DNA of 64,000 bases from an uncultured Ruminococcus sp. (lineage in GTDB: Bacteria > Bacillota > Clostridia > Oscillospirales > Acutalibacteraceae): the NCBI GenBank assembly GCA_904393835.1, contig CAJFNC010000005.1, positions 59,628 to 123,627 of the forward strand. Reading direction: 5' to 3'. The translations under genes and the position numbers were made by a program. Shown here one piece after another: positions 10,005 through 20,219 of the stretch. Within the stretch, counting starts at the first letter, position 1, and every line of letters begins with the position of its first letter. A model generated the notes under the pieces. The model had not been told where the DNA came from. It did no database searches and saw only the letters and a program-made list of their open reading frames with translations.

Positions 10005-12836
10005 ATGGCACAGGACAAAATAATAGTAAAAGGTGCAAAAGAACATAATTTAAAGAACATAAATGTTGAAATTCCCAGAAATAAACTTGTAGTAATCACG
10101 GGACTTTCCGGTTCGGGAAAGAGCTCTCTTGCCTTTGACACCATCTATGCCGAAGGTCAACGCAGATACGTTGAAAGTCTTTCGTCGTATGCCCGTATGT
10201 TTCTCGGGCAAATGGATAAGCCTAACGTAGAGAGCATTGAGGGACTGTCTCCCGCTATTTCAATTGACCAAAAAACTACGTCAAAAAATCCCCGTTCCAC
10301 AGTAGGAACTGTTACCGAAATTTACGACTATCTGCGTTTGCTTTACGCCAGAGTAGGCATACCTCACTGTACAGTCTGCGGACGTGAAATAAGGCAGCAG
10401 ACCGTTGACCAGATTGTCGATAAAATTATGTCATACGATGAGGGAACCAAGATTCAGGTTATGGCACCCGTTGTCCGCGGCAGAAAGGGCGAACACGCAA
10501 AGGTGTTTGACAGCGCGCGCAAGTCGGGTTTTGTTCGCGTCCGTGTTGACGGAATTATATATGACCTATCGGAGAAAATTCCTATCGAGAAAAATAAAAA
10601 GCATGATGTAGATATAATAGTTGACCGACTTGTAATAAAGCCTGAAATAACCTCGCGCCTCAGTGACAGTATTGAAACTGCTTCAAAGCTTACTAACGGA
10701 CTTATAAGCGTTAATTTTATCGGCGGCGAGGATGTCATTTTTTCACAAAAATACGCTTGCCCCGATCACGGTGTAAGTATTGATGACCTAACTCCGAGAA
10801 TGTTCTCGTTTAACAACCCTTACGGCGCCTGCCCTAAATGTACGGGACTCGGTGTGTTTTTAAAGATTGATGAATCAAAAATAATTCCCGATAAGAATAA
10901 AAGTATAAAAGACAGCGGTATCAAGGGCAGCGGCTGGGCAATGGAAGGAAGCTCAATTGCACAGATGTACTTTGAAGCGTTGGCCGAAAAATACAATTTT
11001 TCGTTGAGCGAACCGTTGAAAAATATTCCCGATGAAATAATTGACAAAATTTTGTACGGCACGGGTGACGAAAAATTGACTATCCGCAAAAAATCCGTTT
11101 ACGGAAGCGGAAGTTATGAACAGCCTTTCGAGGGCATAATAAACAACCTTGAAAGACGATACAAAGAAACTTCAAGCAATTGGATAAAAGATGAAATTCG
11201 TTCCTATATGACTGAAATTCCCTGCGACGCTTGCCACGGCGACCGACTTTCAAAGGAGAGCCTTGCCGTGACCGTCGGAGGTATAAACATAGCCGATTTT
11301 TGTAAAATGTCGGTTGTTGACGCGCTTGAATTTGTAAAGCAGATTCAATTTTCCGAAAAAGAAAAAATCATTTCCTCCGAAATAATTAAAGAGATTACCG
11401 AGCGGCTCAACTTTCTTAAAAGCGTCGGACTCGGTTACCTCACCTTGTCACGAAGTGCCGGTACTCTTTCGGGCGGTGAAAGCCAGCGTATCCGTCTTGC
11501 AACACAGATAGGAAGTTCTCTTATGGGTGTGCTTTATATCCTTGATGAGCCGAGTATAGGACTTCATCAGCGTGACAACGAAAAACTCCTGTCAACGCTA
11601 AAAAGGCTGCGCGACCTTGGCAACACCGTTATTGTAGTGGAGCACGACGAGGATACTATGTACGCAGCCGATTGGATTGTCGATGTAGGACCCGGCGCGG
11701 GTATTCACGGCGGTGAAATTGTCTGCTGCGGTGATGTAAATGCAGTTAAAGCCTGCGAAAAATCAATAACAGGTCAGTATCTCAGCGGTAAAAGATGCGT
11801 TCCTGTTACTAAAACCAGGCGAAAGGGCAACGGAAAATTCATTGAAATAAAGGGCGCCGCTCAGAACAATCTAAAAAATATAAATGTAAAAATACCGCTC
11901 GGTAAATTTGTATGCGTAACAGGCGTTTCGGGCTCGGGAAAAAGTTCCTTGATAAATGAAATTTTGTATAAAACACTTGCGAGGGATTTAAACGGAGCAA
12001 AACTCATCCCGGGAAAATGCAGAGAGATAAAGGGTATAGAAAATCTCGACAAAGTAATCGCCATTGATCAAAGCCCTATCGGCAGAACACCTCGTTCAAA
12101 CCCCGCTACCTATACAGGCGTATTTACGGATATACGCAATCTGTTTGCCACTACGCAGGACGCAAAAATGAAAGGATTTTCCGCAAGCAGATTTTCCTTT
12201 AACGTAAAGGGCGGGCGTTGTGAAGCCTGCCAGGGTGACGGCATAATCAAGATAGAAATGCACTTTTTATCAGACGTCTATGTGCCTTGCGAGGTATGTA
12301 AGGGCAAGCGTTATAACAGAGAAACCCTTGAGGTAAAGTATAAGGGTAAGTCAATCAGCGATGTTCTTGATATGTCTGTTGAGGAGGCAATGGAATTTTT
12401 CTCAAATATTCCCAAAATCTACCGCAAATTGAAAACTCTATATGACGTCGGCCTGGGTTATGTTCAGCTTGGACAACCCGCAACAACTCTCTCCGGCGGT
12501 GAAGCTCAACGTGTAAAATTAGCCACGGAGCTTTCAAAGCGCAGTACGGGCAAAACGATATACATTTTGGATGAGCCTACTACGGGACTTCATATCGCGG
12601 ATGTACACCGGCTCGTTGATGTACTTCAAATGTTGACAGACGGCGGCAACACCGTGGTTGTAATTGAACATAACCTTGACTTAATCAAAACGGCTGACCA
12701 CATAATAGACCTGGGCCCCGAAGGCGGCAATATGGGCGGCAAAATTATTGCGCAGGGTACGCCGGAACAGGTTGCCGCAAATTCCGACTCGGCAACGGGC
12801 GTTTATTTAAAACCTCTGCTTGAAAAGCAGCTTTAA
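10005..12836 (+). CDS. uvrA: UvrABC excision nuclease subunit A
   Basis: Damage-recognition ATPase of nucleotide excision repair. It has two ABC modules: Walker [10 protein letters not shown] near residue 33 and GVSGSGKSS near residue 640, with signatures LSGGESQR and LSGGEAQR. Zinc-finger CxxC pairs are seen (CTVCG, CPKC, CDACHGD, CEACQGD, CEVCKGK), as are the UvrB-binding and insertion regions. The 943-aa length is typical. The start has AAAGGTGAGG upstream. It is flanked by terminators on both sides, so it is monocistronic; uvrB and uvrC are not in the window. Confidence 0.97.
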   Translation: MAQDKIIVKGAKEHNLKNINVEIPRNKLVVITGLSGSGKSSLAFDTIYAEGQRRYVESLSSYARMFLGQMDKPNVESIEGLSPAISIDQKTTSKNPRSTVGTVTEIYDYLRLLYARVGIPHCTVCGREIRQQTVDQIVDKIMSYDEGTKIQVMAPVVRGRKGEHAKVFDSARKSGFVRVRVDGIIYDLSEKIPIEKNKKHDVDIIVDRLVIKPEITSRLSDSIETASKLTNGLISVNFIGGEDVIFSQKYACPDHGVSIDDLTPRMFSFNNPYGACPKCTGLGVFLKIDESKIIPDKNKSIKDSGIKGSGWAMEGSSIAQMYFEALAEKYNFSLSEPLKNIPDEIIDKILYGTGDEKLTIRKKSVYGSGSYEQPFEGIINNLERRYKETSSNWIKDEIRSYMTEIPCDACHGDRLSKESLAVTVGGINIADFCKMSVVDALEFVKQIQFSEKEKIISSEIIKEITERLNFLKSVGLGYLTLSRSAGTLSGGESQRIRLATQIGSSLMGVLYILDEPSIGLHQRDNEKLLSTLKRLRDLGNTVIVVEHDEDTMYAADWIVDVGPGAGIHGGEIVCCGDVNAVKACEKSITGQYLSGKRCVPVTKTRRKGNGKFIEIKGAAQNNLKNINVKIPLGKFVCVTGVSGSGKSSLINEILYKTLARDLNGAKLIPGKCREIKGIENLDKVIAIDQSPIGRTPRSNPATYTGVFTDIRNLFATTQDAKMKGFSASRFSFNVKGGRCEACQGDGIIKIEMHFLSDVYVPCEVCKGKRYNRETLEVKYKGKSISDVLDMSVEEAMEFFSNIPKIYRKLKTLYDVGLGYVQLGQPATTLSGGEAQRVKLATELSKRSTGKTIYILDEPTTGLHIADVHRLVDVLQMLTDGGNTVVVIEHNLDLIKTADHIIDLGPEGGNMGGKIIAQGTPEQVAANSDSATGVYLKPLLEKQL

Positions 12837-12852
12837 AATTAACAGTAAAAAT

Positions 12853-12898
12853 GAAAGCGAGTGACAAACTGCATAATGTCGCTTGCTTTTTATTTTTG
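12853..12898 (+). terminator. Rho-independent terminator after uvrA
   Basis: An 11-bp stem with two G-T wobbles (AAGCGAGTGAC with GTCGCTTGCTT), a loop of about 13 nt, and a T-rich tail that runs into the next promoter. Confidence 0.75.
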
Positions 12899-12927
12899 TT
12901 GACAATTATATATGTCAAATGTATAAT
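12899..12927 (+). promoter_or_regulatory. perfect-consensus sigma-A promoter for ABC operon
   Basis: TTGACA at 12899-12904, 17-nt spacer, TATAAT at 12922-12927. It leaves a leader of about 110 nt before the ABC ATPase gene, in which I see no clear structure. Confidence 0.85.
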
Positions 12928-13047
12928 TTAACGTGTGTTGCATTTGATATTATAATGCGAAATATGTTTTAAAAATACACAAATTAATATATTCAAACAT
13001 AAACTGTCTAAATAATAACAAAAAGTATTTCTATCGGAGAATAATAT

Positions 13048-13746
13048 ATGAAATTTATAATTGAACACTTATCAAAACATTTTGGCACAAAACAAGTCCT
13101 TCGGGATGTTGATTTTGCTTTTGACGAAGGAAAAATCTACGGCTTGCTTGGACGTAACGGTGCGGGTAAGACCACTTTATTTAACTGCCTGAACAGTGAT
13201 ATAAAAGCCGACGGCGGCAGTTTTTACTTTGAGGAAAACGGTGTTCGCCGTGAAGTATCGGCGGAAAATATAGGTTATGTGTTATCTACACCGACAGTAC
13301 CCGAGTTTTTGACAGGCAGGGAGTTTTTAAAATTTTTTATTGATATCAATGAAAAATCAATCCATAATATAAAATCAACCGATGAATATTTTGATTATAT
13401 GAGCATAGCTTATGAGGATCGTGATAAACTCTTAAAAGATTACTCACACGGTATGAAAAACAAAATGCAGATGCTTATCAATATTATAGCCCAACCGGAT
13501 ATTTTGCTGCTTGATGAACCGCTTACTTCTCTTGACGTTGTTGTTGCCGAAGAGATGAAACAATTGATGCGTACTTTTAAGCAAGGGCGAGTAACTATAT
13601 TTTCCACACATATTATGGATTTAGCGCTTGATTTGTGCGATGAAATTGTTTTGCTCAGCCACGGCGAATTGGAGGCGGTAGAAAAGGCGAATTTGGATAA
13701 TTATGAGTTTAAAAACAAGATTATTGCGGCATTGAGGGATAAATAA
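13048..13746 (+). CDS. ABC transporter ATP-binding protein
   Basis: ATPase subunit of an ABC transporter. Walker A GRNGAGKTT is near residue 36; Walker B is ILLLDEPLTSLD near residue 150; the switch histidine is in FSTHIMD. The signature is degenerate (YSHGMKNKMQ instead of LSGGQ), as is common in DrrA/CcmA-like exporter ATPases. It lies 1 bp before a large membrane protein that is presumably its permease. Substrate is unknown; peptide, drug or lipid export are options. The strong promoter upstream argues for high basal expression. Confidence 0.88.
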   Translation: MKFIIEHLSKHFGTKQVLRDVDFAFDEGKIYGLLGRNGAGKTTLFNCLNSDIKADGGSFYFEENGVRREVSAENIGYVLSTPTVPEFLTGREFLKFFIDINEKSIHNIKSTDEYFDYMSIAYEDRDKLLKDYSHGMKNKMQMLINIIAQPDILLLDEPLTSLDVVVAEEMKQLMRTFKQGRVTIFSTHIMDLALDLCDEIVLLSHGELEAVEKANLDNYEFKNKIIAALRDK

Positions 13747-13747
13747 A

Positions 13748-15319
13748 ATGAATAAGATTTTTAAAATTTCTTTCTCTTTGAAAAATACTTATCGCGCAAA
13801 CTGTGTTCTGTACGCAATTAAGCAAATTCCGATTTTAAGAAAAGTATTGCCTGAGTCTGTATATAAAATAAGAGATTTAAAAATATTAGCTAATGTCATT
13901 GCCGCACTTTGGGAAGTTGCGACTGCTTTTTTAGGAAAATTATTTTATTTTGCAATAATAATTTTTGGTTTGTCGCAATTTTACAGGGATGTTCCGCAAA
14001 ATCAAGTTTTTTTACACATATTGTTATTTTTAACGATTATAGGAGCTTTTTTAAATACCGGTATTTTTAATCCCAAAAAGGATAAATACTATGCAATAAT
14101 GCTGTTGCGTATGAATGCCAAAGAATATACGCTGACAAATTACGGTTACTCAATGTTAAAAGTTATCGTCGGTATTTTGCCTTTTTCCGTTATTTTCGGC
14201 GTTTTGGAACGTGTTCCTCTTTGGATTTGTTTAATTATACCATTTTGTGTGGCGGGCGCAAAATTATTTACAGCGGCCTGCTTGCTGCGCAGATATGAAC
14301 ATAACGGATTCGTGTATAATGAAAATGCCCCTTCCAAGCTTATTTGGGCGGTAATTGTAATTTTATTGTGTGTTGCTTACGGTCTTCCCGCAATAGGCAT
14401 AGCACTGCCATTGTATGTTTCTGTATTTATTATGCTGGCGTTTATCCTTGCCGGAGTAATAAGTGTGCGAAAATTGATTTCTTTTCCGTATTATCGTGAA
14501 ATTAATCAGCAGTTGTATTCGCAAATGAAATATCAGATGGACGCGGCAAAGCATGCGAATAAAAAATCAACCGAAAAAATAATTACAGACGGTACATTTG
14601 TTACAAGTAAGCGCAAAGGTTTTGAATATCTTAACGAGCTTTTCATCAAACGTCATCGAAAAATACTGTGGCAGTCAAGCGCGAAAATCACACTGGTCTG
14701 TGTCGGCTTGATTTGCGCTGTCCTTATATTTCTTAATTATTTTCCCTCCGTCAAAGCGGAAGCAAACTATGCTGTTTTAAATTATTTTCCGTTTTTTGCA
14801 TTTGTTATGTATATTATCAACAGGGGAACAGGATTCACCAAGGCATTGTTTATGAACTGCGACCACAGCCTGCTTACGTATTCATTTTACAAACAACCAA
14901 AATTCATACTGAAGCTTTTTACTATTCGTCTCAGAGAAATTATAAAAATTAATTTACTTCCCGCGGTTGTAATCGGTGCAGGGCTGCCTGTTATCCTTTT
15001 TGCTTCCGGCGGCACGGATAATCCCTTGAACTATGCAGTGCTGACTGTTTCAATAATTTGTATGAGTGTTTTCTTTTCGATACATTATCTTACTATTTAC
15101 TATTTGCTGCAGCCGTATAATGCGGGAACAGAGATTAAAAGCGGAACCTATCAGATAATTATGTCGGGTACTTACGTGGTGTGTTGGTTTTTGCTTAATT
15201 TGGAAATTCCTACGTTGATGTTTGGCGTTATGACGATTGTATTCTGTGTTGTTTATTGCATAGCCGCCTGTATTCTCGTCTATAAATTTGCACCTTCAAC
15301 ATTCAGAATTCGCTATTAA
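13748..15319 (+). CDS. putative ABC transporter permease
   Basis: A 523-aa polytopic membrane protein with about 10-12 hydrophobic segments (for example near residues 55-75, 85-100, 130-150, 195-215, 310-330, 395-420, 430-450, 495-515). It is cotranscribed with the preceding ATPase (1-bp gap), which is the main reason for the permease call; I recognise no diagnostic motif. The region is more A+T-rich than the neighbouring housekeeping genes. A strong terminator follows. Confidence 0.7.
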   Translation: MNKIFKISFSLKNTYRANCVLYAIKQIPILRKVLPESVYKIRDLKILANVIAALWEVATAFLGKLFYFAIIIFGLSQFYRDVPQNQVFLHILLFLTIIGAFLNTGIFNPKKDKYYAIMLLRMNAKEYTLTNYGYSMLKVIVGILPFSVIFGVLERVPLWICLIIPFCVAGAKLFTAACLLRRYEHNGFVYNENAPSKLIWAVIVILLCVAYGLPAIGIALPLYVSVFIMLAFILAGVISVRKLISFPYYREINQQLYSQMKYQMDAAKHANKKSTEKIITDGTFVTSKRKGFEYLNELFIKRHRKILWQSSAKITLVCVGLICAVLIFLNYFPSVKAEANYAVLNYFPFFAFVMYIINRGTGFTKALFMNCDHSLLTYSFYKQPKFILKLFTIRLREIIKINLLPAVVIGAGLPVILFASGGTDNPLNYAVLTVSIICMSVFFSIHYLTIYYLLQPYNAGTEIKSGTYQIIMSGTYVVCWFLLNLEIPTLMFGVMTIVFCVVYCIAACILVYKFAPSTFRIRY

Positions 15320-15350
15320 AAATTGCGAAAAATTCATTTTAAAACTTTGT

Positions 15351-15382
15351 GACTGTAACCTGTCGGTTGCAGTCTTTTTTTT
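15351..15382 (+). terminator. Rho-independent terminator after ABC permease
   Basis: A 10-bp stem (GACTGTAACC with GGTTGCAGTC, one wobble), a 4-nt loop and eight T residues. Confidence 0.88.
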
Positions 15383-15540
15383 GCACCCAATGTCACACAC
15401 AAAGCCGATTTACATAATATGTGATATAGCAAAAATAATGCAGGGTTTTAATGCGTGTATACCTTGTTTGGTACAGTCAAATGTACTAAACGGCAAAAGT
15501 CAGGTTTGTTGTAATCATTTGCGGAGATGTGGTGTTTTCT

Positions 15541-16416
15541 ATGAAAATTTCAAATATAAAATCATTCGGTATAATCGGCGGAGACAAACGCCAGCTCTAC
15601 CTGGCAAAGTCAATATCAGACAGCTGTTACGATGTTTTACTCGGCGGCTTTGACAAATTACAGAGTACAGGCTCGCTTGTGCTCACAGATGTAAATACTG
15701 CGATTTACGAGAGTGACGCAGTAATTTTTCCTTTGCCGTCAGTCAGAGCGGATAAGAGCATAAACACTCCGTTTTCGGACAGAACGGTTTTTTTGGATGA
15801 GGACGAAATTGATCAGCTTTTAAAAAAGCCTGTTTTTGTTTCAATGAGGGAAAAATTTCTGCGAGCTTATCCAAAGCTTAAGGACGGCAGAGTTTTTGAC
15901 TACTTCGCAAAGGAAGAATTTGCGGTAATGAACGCTTTGCCGACGGCGGAAGGCGCGGTTGAGTGCGCAATGCAGAACTTTGAGGGCACAATTTCAGGCA
16001 GTAAATGTCTTGTAGTAGGCTACGGAAGAATAGGTAAACTGCTTGCGAAAACGCTTAAAGCTCTTGACGCGGATGTAACTGTCACTGCTCGCAAAGCAAG
16101 CGATATTGCTTACATTTCCGCAACGGGTTGCACACCGATGCATACCGAAAAACTGAAAAGCGTCAAAGGCTATGATTTGGTGTTCAACACCGTTCCGTCA
16201 ATGATTTTTGACAAAAAATTACTGATGAATACCGATATAAACACCATTATTATCGACCTTGCATCTTTGCCCGGCGGAGTGGACTTTGAAGCGGCGCGCG
16301 GTTTTAACATTGACGCGGTACGTGCGCTTTCTCTTCCGGGCAAATGCGCACCGAAAACAGCCGGAGAAATAATAAAGAAAACGGTGTTTAATATTATAGA
16401 GGAGGTTTACAGGTGA
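15541..16416 (+). CDS. dpaA: dipicolinate synthase subunit A
   Basis: Dehydrogenase-like subunit of dipicolinate synthase (SpoVFA), which makes the spore-core chelator dipicolinic acid from dihydrodipicolinate in the mother cell. The N-terminal IIGGDKRQ and the internal Rossmann glycine motif VVGYGRIGK (about residue 158) match the family. The start is uncertain: GCGGAG at 15521-15526 fits a GTG at 15532, while the ATG at 15541 gives the usual N-terminus. The GTG start of the B subunit overlaps the stop codon of this gene. Sporulation-sigma control is expected from family knowledge; I cannot confirm a promoter. Confidence 0.9.
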   Translation: MKISNIKSFGIIGGDKRQLYLAKSISDSCYDVLLGGFDKLQSTGSLVLTDVNTAIYESDAVIFPLPSVRADKSINTPFSDRTVFLDEDEIDQLLKKPVFVSMREKFLRAYPKLKDGRVFDYFAKEEFAVMNALPTAEGAVECAMQNFEGTISGSKCLVVGYGRIGKLLAKTLKALDADVTVTARKASDIAYISATGCTPMHTEKLKSVKGYDLVFNTVPSMIFDKKLLMNTDINTIIIDLASLPGGVDFEAARGFNIDAVRALSLPGKCAPKTAGEIIKKTVFNIIEEVYR

Positions 16417-16994
16417 CAAAAGCAACCATAGGCTTTGCAATGTGCGGTTCCTTTTGCACCTTTTCAAAAGCTTTGCAGCAGATGAAAAATCTTATCGATT
16501 TGGGCTATGATGTTTTGCCGATTATGTCGCAAAATACTTACTCAACCGATACCAGATTCGGCAAAGCAGAGGAAACGGTAAAAAAGGCAGAAGAAATTAC
16601 AGGCAAAAAGGTGCTGCACACAATAGTGGAAACCGAACCGATAGGTCCTAAAAAAATGTGTGATTTAATTTTAATTGCGCCTTGTACCGGCAACACATTG
16701 GCAAAACTTGCTAACGGAATTACCGATACAGCCGTTACAATGGCGGCAAAATCACATTTGCGTATTTTGCGCCCGATATTGCTTTGCGTAGCGTCAAACG
16801 ACGCGCTCGGAGCGTCTGCCCAAAATATCGGCAGACTGCTTAATACAAAAAATATCTATTTTGTTCCGATGAGGCAGGACGACTTTATTAAAAAGCCGAA
16901 TTCACTTGTCGCAGATTTTGAAAAAATTCCGCAAAGTGTCGAAAAGGCGCTTAATAAAGAGCAGATTCAGCCGGTATTTGAGCAGCTTAGCTGA
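16413..16994 (+). CDS. dpaB: dipicolinate synthase subunit B
   Basis: Flavoprotein-like subunit (SpoVFB) of dipicolinate synthase, working with the gene upstream in spore dipicolinate synthesis. Typical features are the opening IGFAMCGSFCTF, PIMSQNTYSTDTRF, and LILIAPCTGNTLAKLANGI. At 193 aa it has the normal length. Its GTG start overlaps the dpaA stop by four bases (GTGA), so the pair is translationally coupled. Together the two genes imply that this organism makes classical endospores. Confidence 0.93.
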   Translation: MTKATIGFAMCGSFCTFSKALQQMKNLIDLGYDVLPIMSQNTYSTDTRFGKAEETVKKAEEITGKKVLHTIVETEPIGPKKMCDLILIAPCTGNTLAKLANGITDTAVTMAAKSHLRILRPILLCVASNDALGASAQNIGRLLNTKNIYFVPMRQDDFIKKPNSLVADFEKIPQSVEKALNKEQIQPVFEQLS

Positions 16995-17068
16995 AAAAAT
17001 ACAGAATAAAAAACTGAATATGATAAAAATTATAAAGAATTTTGCTTTTCTTATGGCAAAGTTTATAA

Positions 17069-17105
17069 AAAAAGGCGGAGAGGTATTGCCCTCACCGCCT
17101 TTTTG
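17069..17105 (+). terminator. Rho-independent terminator after dpaAB
   Basis: Stem AAAGGCGG(A)GAGG / CCCTC(A)CCGCCTTT with a short loop and a T-run ending near 17104. Confidence 0.85.
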
Positions 17106-17163
17106 TGGTAAAATTTAAAAAACATAAAGCGTAACAATTCATTGATTGAAAAGGAAATAAAAT

Positions 17164-17661
17164 ATGAAATATTGCAAAAAATGTAAGCGTTTTTTCAAGG
17201 ACGAAGAAAGTGTTTGTAAGCATTGCAACAAACCTCTTGAAAAAATTACAGATAAAAATATCCCTGTCTATCTTTTGTCGTCAGGCGGATTTGAGCTTCA
17301 AAGAATAAAAACAGCTCTTGAGGACAGCGGCATCCCTTGCAGCACAACGCCTAAAAAACGTAACATTTCCGCAGATATTGTAACAGGCTGCGATTATGCC
17401 GAATACGATTTGCTTGTACCTTATGCAGCTTATAAAAAGGCGTATGAGGTTTGTATCGGAATCGGCGCGATAAAAGAAGGCGATGTGCAGATAATCGACG
17501 ATAACAGCGCTGACTTTCATGACGACGAAGAAATAGAAGAAATGACTCCCGCAAGAAGAACGGCAGTCAGAATTTTTTCGGCGTTTCTCTTTATAATTGT
17601 AGTTGCGCTTGTAATTTTTGCCACCGACTATGTAGTAAAACTTGTACAAGGCTTATTTTAA
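17164..17661 (+). CDS. zinc-ribbon membrane protein, DUF2007-like
   Basis: A 165-aa protein of unknown function. An N-terminal zinc ribbon with two CxxC pairs (CKKC near residue 4, CKHC near residue 18) is followed by a region resembling the DUF2007 'signal transducing' fold (SGGFELQRIKTALEDSGIP). An acidic linker and one C-terminal transmembrane helix (about residues 138-160) follow. Preceded by a terminator and followed after 20 bp by metY. No function can be assigned from context. Confidence 0.7.
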   Translation: MKYCKKCKRFFKDEESVCKHCNKPLEKITDKNIPVYLLSSGGFELQRIKTALEDSGIPCSTTPKKRNISADIVTGCDYAEYDLLVPYAAYKKAYEVCIGIGAIKEGDVQIIDDNSADFHDDEEIEEMTPARRTAVRIFSAFLFIIVVALVIFATDYVVKLVQGLF

Positions 17662-17681
17662 AGGTTTAGGAGGAGATACAA

Positions 17682-18953
17682 ATGAGAAAAGAAACAAAAT
17701 GTCTGCATGCCGGCTACGAGCCGGGTAACGGAGAGCCCAGACAGTTGCCCATCTATCAGAGCACAACATGGAAATATGCCACAAGCGACGAAATGGGTAT
17801 GCTTTTTGATCTTGAAAAAAGCGGTTACTTTTATACAAGACTTCAGAATCCCACCAATGATGCAGTTGCTGCAAAAATCACGGCGCTTGAAGGCGGCGTG
17901 GCAGGAATGCTCACATCAAGCGGACAGGCTGCGAACTTTTTCGCACTTTTCAATATCTGCGAAGCAGGAAGTCATATTGTTGCGTCCTCATCAATCTACG
18001 GCGGTACATATAACCTTTTGGGTGTAACAATGAAAAAAATGGGTATTGACTGTACATTTGTTGATCAAAATCTTTCCGAAGAGGAGCTTGCAAAGGCATT
18101 CAAGCCCAACACAAGGGCGGTGTTCGGCGAAACCATAACAAATCCGACAGTATCGGTTCTTGACATAGAAAAATTTGCTCGTCTTGCACATTCACACGGT
18201 GTACCTCTTATTGTTGACAACACATTCGCGACGCCGATTAATTGCCGTCCTTTTGAATGGGGCGCTGATATTGTAACTCATTCAACAACAAAATATATGG
18301 ACGGTCACGCAGTAGGCGTCGGCGGAGCAATTGTTGACAGCGGCAATTTTGACTGGATGAAATATGCCGATAAATATCCCGGACTTACGACTCCCGACGA
18401 ATCATATCACGGAATTGTCTATGCCGAAAAATTCGGCAAGCTCGGTTACATTACAAAAGCTACGGCGCAGTTGATGCGTGATCTCGGCTCTATTCAGTCG
18501 CCTCAGAACGCTTTTTATCTTATGAACGGACTTGAATCACTCCATGTAAGAATGCAGCGCCACTGTGAAAATGCTTTGAAAATTGCAAAATACCTTGAGT
18601 CAAACGACAAGGTAGCTTGGGTTGATTATCCGGATCTTGAAAACGACAAGTACCATGCTTTGGCAGAAAAATACCTGCCAAACGGTTCCTGCGGCGTTCT
18701 TGCCTTTGGTATCAAAGGCGGCAGGGATAAAGCAATTGAGTTTATGGACAGTTTAAAGCTTGCAACAATCGCAACCCATGTTGCGGATGCAAGAACCTGT
18801 TTGCTCCATCCTGCAAGCCATACGCACAGACAGTTGACCGAAGAACAGCTCCTTGAGGCAGGTGTAGCTCCCGACCTTATAAGACTTTCGGTAGGGCTTG
18901 AAAATGCCGACGATTTAATAGAAGATTTACAGCAGGCTTTCGATAAAATCTAA
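17682..18953 (+). CDS. metY: O-acetylhomoserine sulfhydrylase
   Basis: PLP enzyme of the Cys/Met metabolism family that makes homocysteine from O-acetylhomoserine and sulfide. The PLP-lysine motif is THSTTKYMDGH near residue 205; KCLHAGYEPG and TITNPTVSV are also typical. At 423 aa it has the usual MetY length, longer than MetB/MetC, which favours this call. The start has GGAGGAGA upstream. No S-box or T-box leader is visible before it. Cystathionine gamma-synthase is the main alternative. Confidence 0.88.
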   Translation: MRKETKCLHAGYEPGNGEPRQLPIYQSTTWKYATSDEMGMLFDLEKSGYFYTRLQNPTNDAVAAKITALEGGVAGMLTSSGQAANFFALFNICEAGSHIVASSSIYGGTYNLLGVTMKKMGIDCTFVDQNLSEEELAKAFKPNTRAVFGETITNPTVSVLDIEKFARLAHSHGVPLIVDNTFATPINCRPFEWGADIVTHSTTKYMDGHAVGVGGAIVDSGNFDWMKYADKYPGLTTPDESYHGIVYAEKFGKLGYITKATAQLMRDLGSIQSPQNAFYLMNGLESLHVRMQRHCENALKIAKYLESNDKVAWVDYPDLENDKYHALAEKYLPNGSCGVLAFGIKGGRDKAIEFMDSLKLATIATHVADARTCLLHPASHTHRQLTEEQLLEAGVAPDLIRLSVGLENADDLIEDLQQAFDKI

Positions 18954-18980
18954 ACAATTAAAATATTCGGAGTGGTATTT

Positions 18981-19676
18981 ATGAAACCTTTTGTATCTGC
19001 CATAATAGTAGCCGCAGGCGGTTCGGTCCGTATGGGAATAGCTGATTCTAAACAGTTTATACCGCTTTTGTCACATCCCGCAATCGAATACACACTGCGT
19101 GCGTTTCAGAATTGCGGATATATCAAAGAGATAATTGTAGTTTGTCGAAATCAGGATAAAGAGCGCATTAAGGCGATTGCAGAAGAAAATAATTTTTCAA
19201 AGGTGGCGCAACTTGTTGAGGGCGGTTCATCACGTGCCGAGAGCGTTAGAAACGGCATTAAAGCGGCAAATGAAAACTCTAAGTATTACGCGATTCACGA
19301 CGGCGCAAGACCGCTTGTTACGGTTGAAGAGATAGAGCGTGTGGTGGAAGCCGCTTTTGAAACCGGCGCTGCAACGCTCGGAACATCGGTGACTGATACT
19401 ATTAAGGTTGTTGACGGCTACAACAATATAGTCAGCACTCCGTTGCGTTCACAGCTGAGGGCGGTTCAGACTCCTCAGGTGTTTGACAAGGATTTGTACA
19501 CCTTTGCGCTTGAAAATGCGGGTGATGACGTTGCCAATTTTACCGACGACTGTTCTCTCATAGAAAATATGGGGGGAGAGGTAGAAGTGGTAAAGGGCAG
19601 TAAAGAAAACATAAAGCTTACAACACCTATTGATGTAGTTATTGCCGAAAGTATTCTTAAAAATCGCGGCTCATAA
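18981..19676 (+). CDS. ispD: 2-C-methyl-D-erythritol 4-phosphate cytidylyltransferase
   Basis: Transfers CMP from CTP to MEP, the third step of the MEP isoprenoid pathway. The nucleotide-binding signature [13 protein letters not shown] is at the N-terminus, followed by IHDGARPLV near residue 107 and the TDDCSL segment. At 231 aa it has normal length. ATG 18981 is chosen because GGAG lies 9-12 bases upstream; GTG 18972 overlaps the ribosome site. ispF follows after 17 bp, a common pairing. Confidence 0.95.
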   Translation: MKPFVSAIIVAAGGSVRMGIADSKQFIPLLSHPAIEYTLRAFQNCGYIKEIIVVCRNQDKERIKAIAEENNFSKVAQLVEGGSSRAESVRNGIKAANENSKYYAIHDGARPLVTVEEIERVVEAAFETGAATLGTSVTDTIKVVDGYNNIVSTPLRSQLRAVQTPQVFDKDLYTFALENAGDDVANFTDDCSLIENMGGEVEVVKGSKENIKLTTPIDVVIAESILKNRGS

Positions 19677-19693
19677 AAGAAACGAGGATTTTT

Positions 19694-20161
19694 ATGCGTA
19701 TAGGACACGGATACGATGTACATAAGTTTGCAAATGGCAGAAAGCTGATATTGGGCGGTGCTGATATTCCCTTTGAAAAGGGTTTGCTGGGCCATTCGGA
19801 CGCCGACGTGCTTACACACGCGATAATGGACGCGCTGCTCGGCGCGGCCGCGCTCGGAGATATAGGTAAGCTGTTTCCTGACAACGATGATTCATATAAA
19901 GGCGCGAACAGCATAGAATTATTAAGGAAAGTATGTTCGGTACTTTTTGAAAACGGTTATTCAATTGTAAATATTGATTCAACAGTAATTGCGCAAAAAC
20001 CAAAGCTAAGCGGTTACATCGATATAATGCGAAAAAGTATTGCACACGCCTGCTCAATGGATATTTCCTGTGTCAGTGTAAAAGCAACAACGGAGGAAAA
20101 ACTCGGCTTTACAGGCAGACTTGAGGGAATTTCTGCTCATGCAGTATGTTTAATCAATTAA
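19694..20161 (+). CDS. ispF: 2-C-methyl-D-erythritol 2,4-cyclodiphosphate synthase
   Basis: Zinc enzyme forming MEcPP in the MEP pathway. The opening [10 protein letters not shown] contains the metal ligands Asp8 and His10; [20 protein letters not shown] and the [12 protein letters not shown] loop are intact. At 155 aa it has the usual length. It is the second gene of the ispD-ispF pair and has a GAGG-type ribosome site. Confidence 0.96.
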   Translation: MRIGHGYDVHKFANGRKLILGGADIPFEKGLLGHSDADVLTHAIMDALLGAAALGDIGKLFPDNDDSYKGANSIELLRKVCSVLFENGYSIVNIDSTVIAQKPKLSGYIDIMRKSIAHACSMDISCVSVKATTEEKLGFTGRLEGISAHAVCLIN

Positions 20162-20219
20162 ATTAGATAATAATTAAGTTTATTATACATTTTTTATTTT
20201 TTTAAGGAGGTTAATTTCT

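Noticed and set aside
15383..15530. sigma-K or sigma-E promoter for dpaAB
   Set aside because: A CATAATAT-like element at 15413 is present, but the -35 spacing and match are too weak to call.
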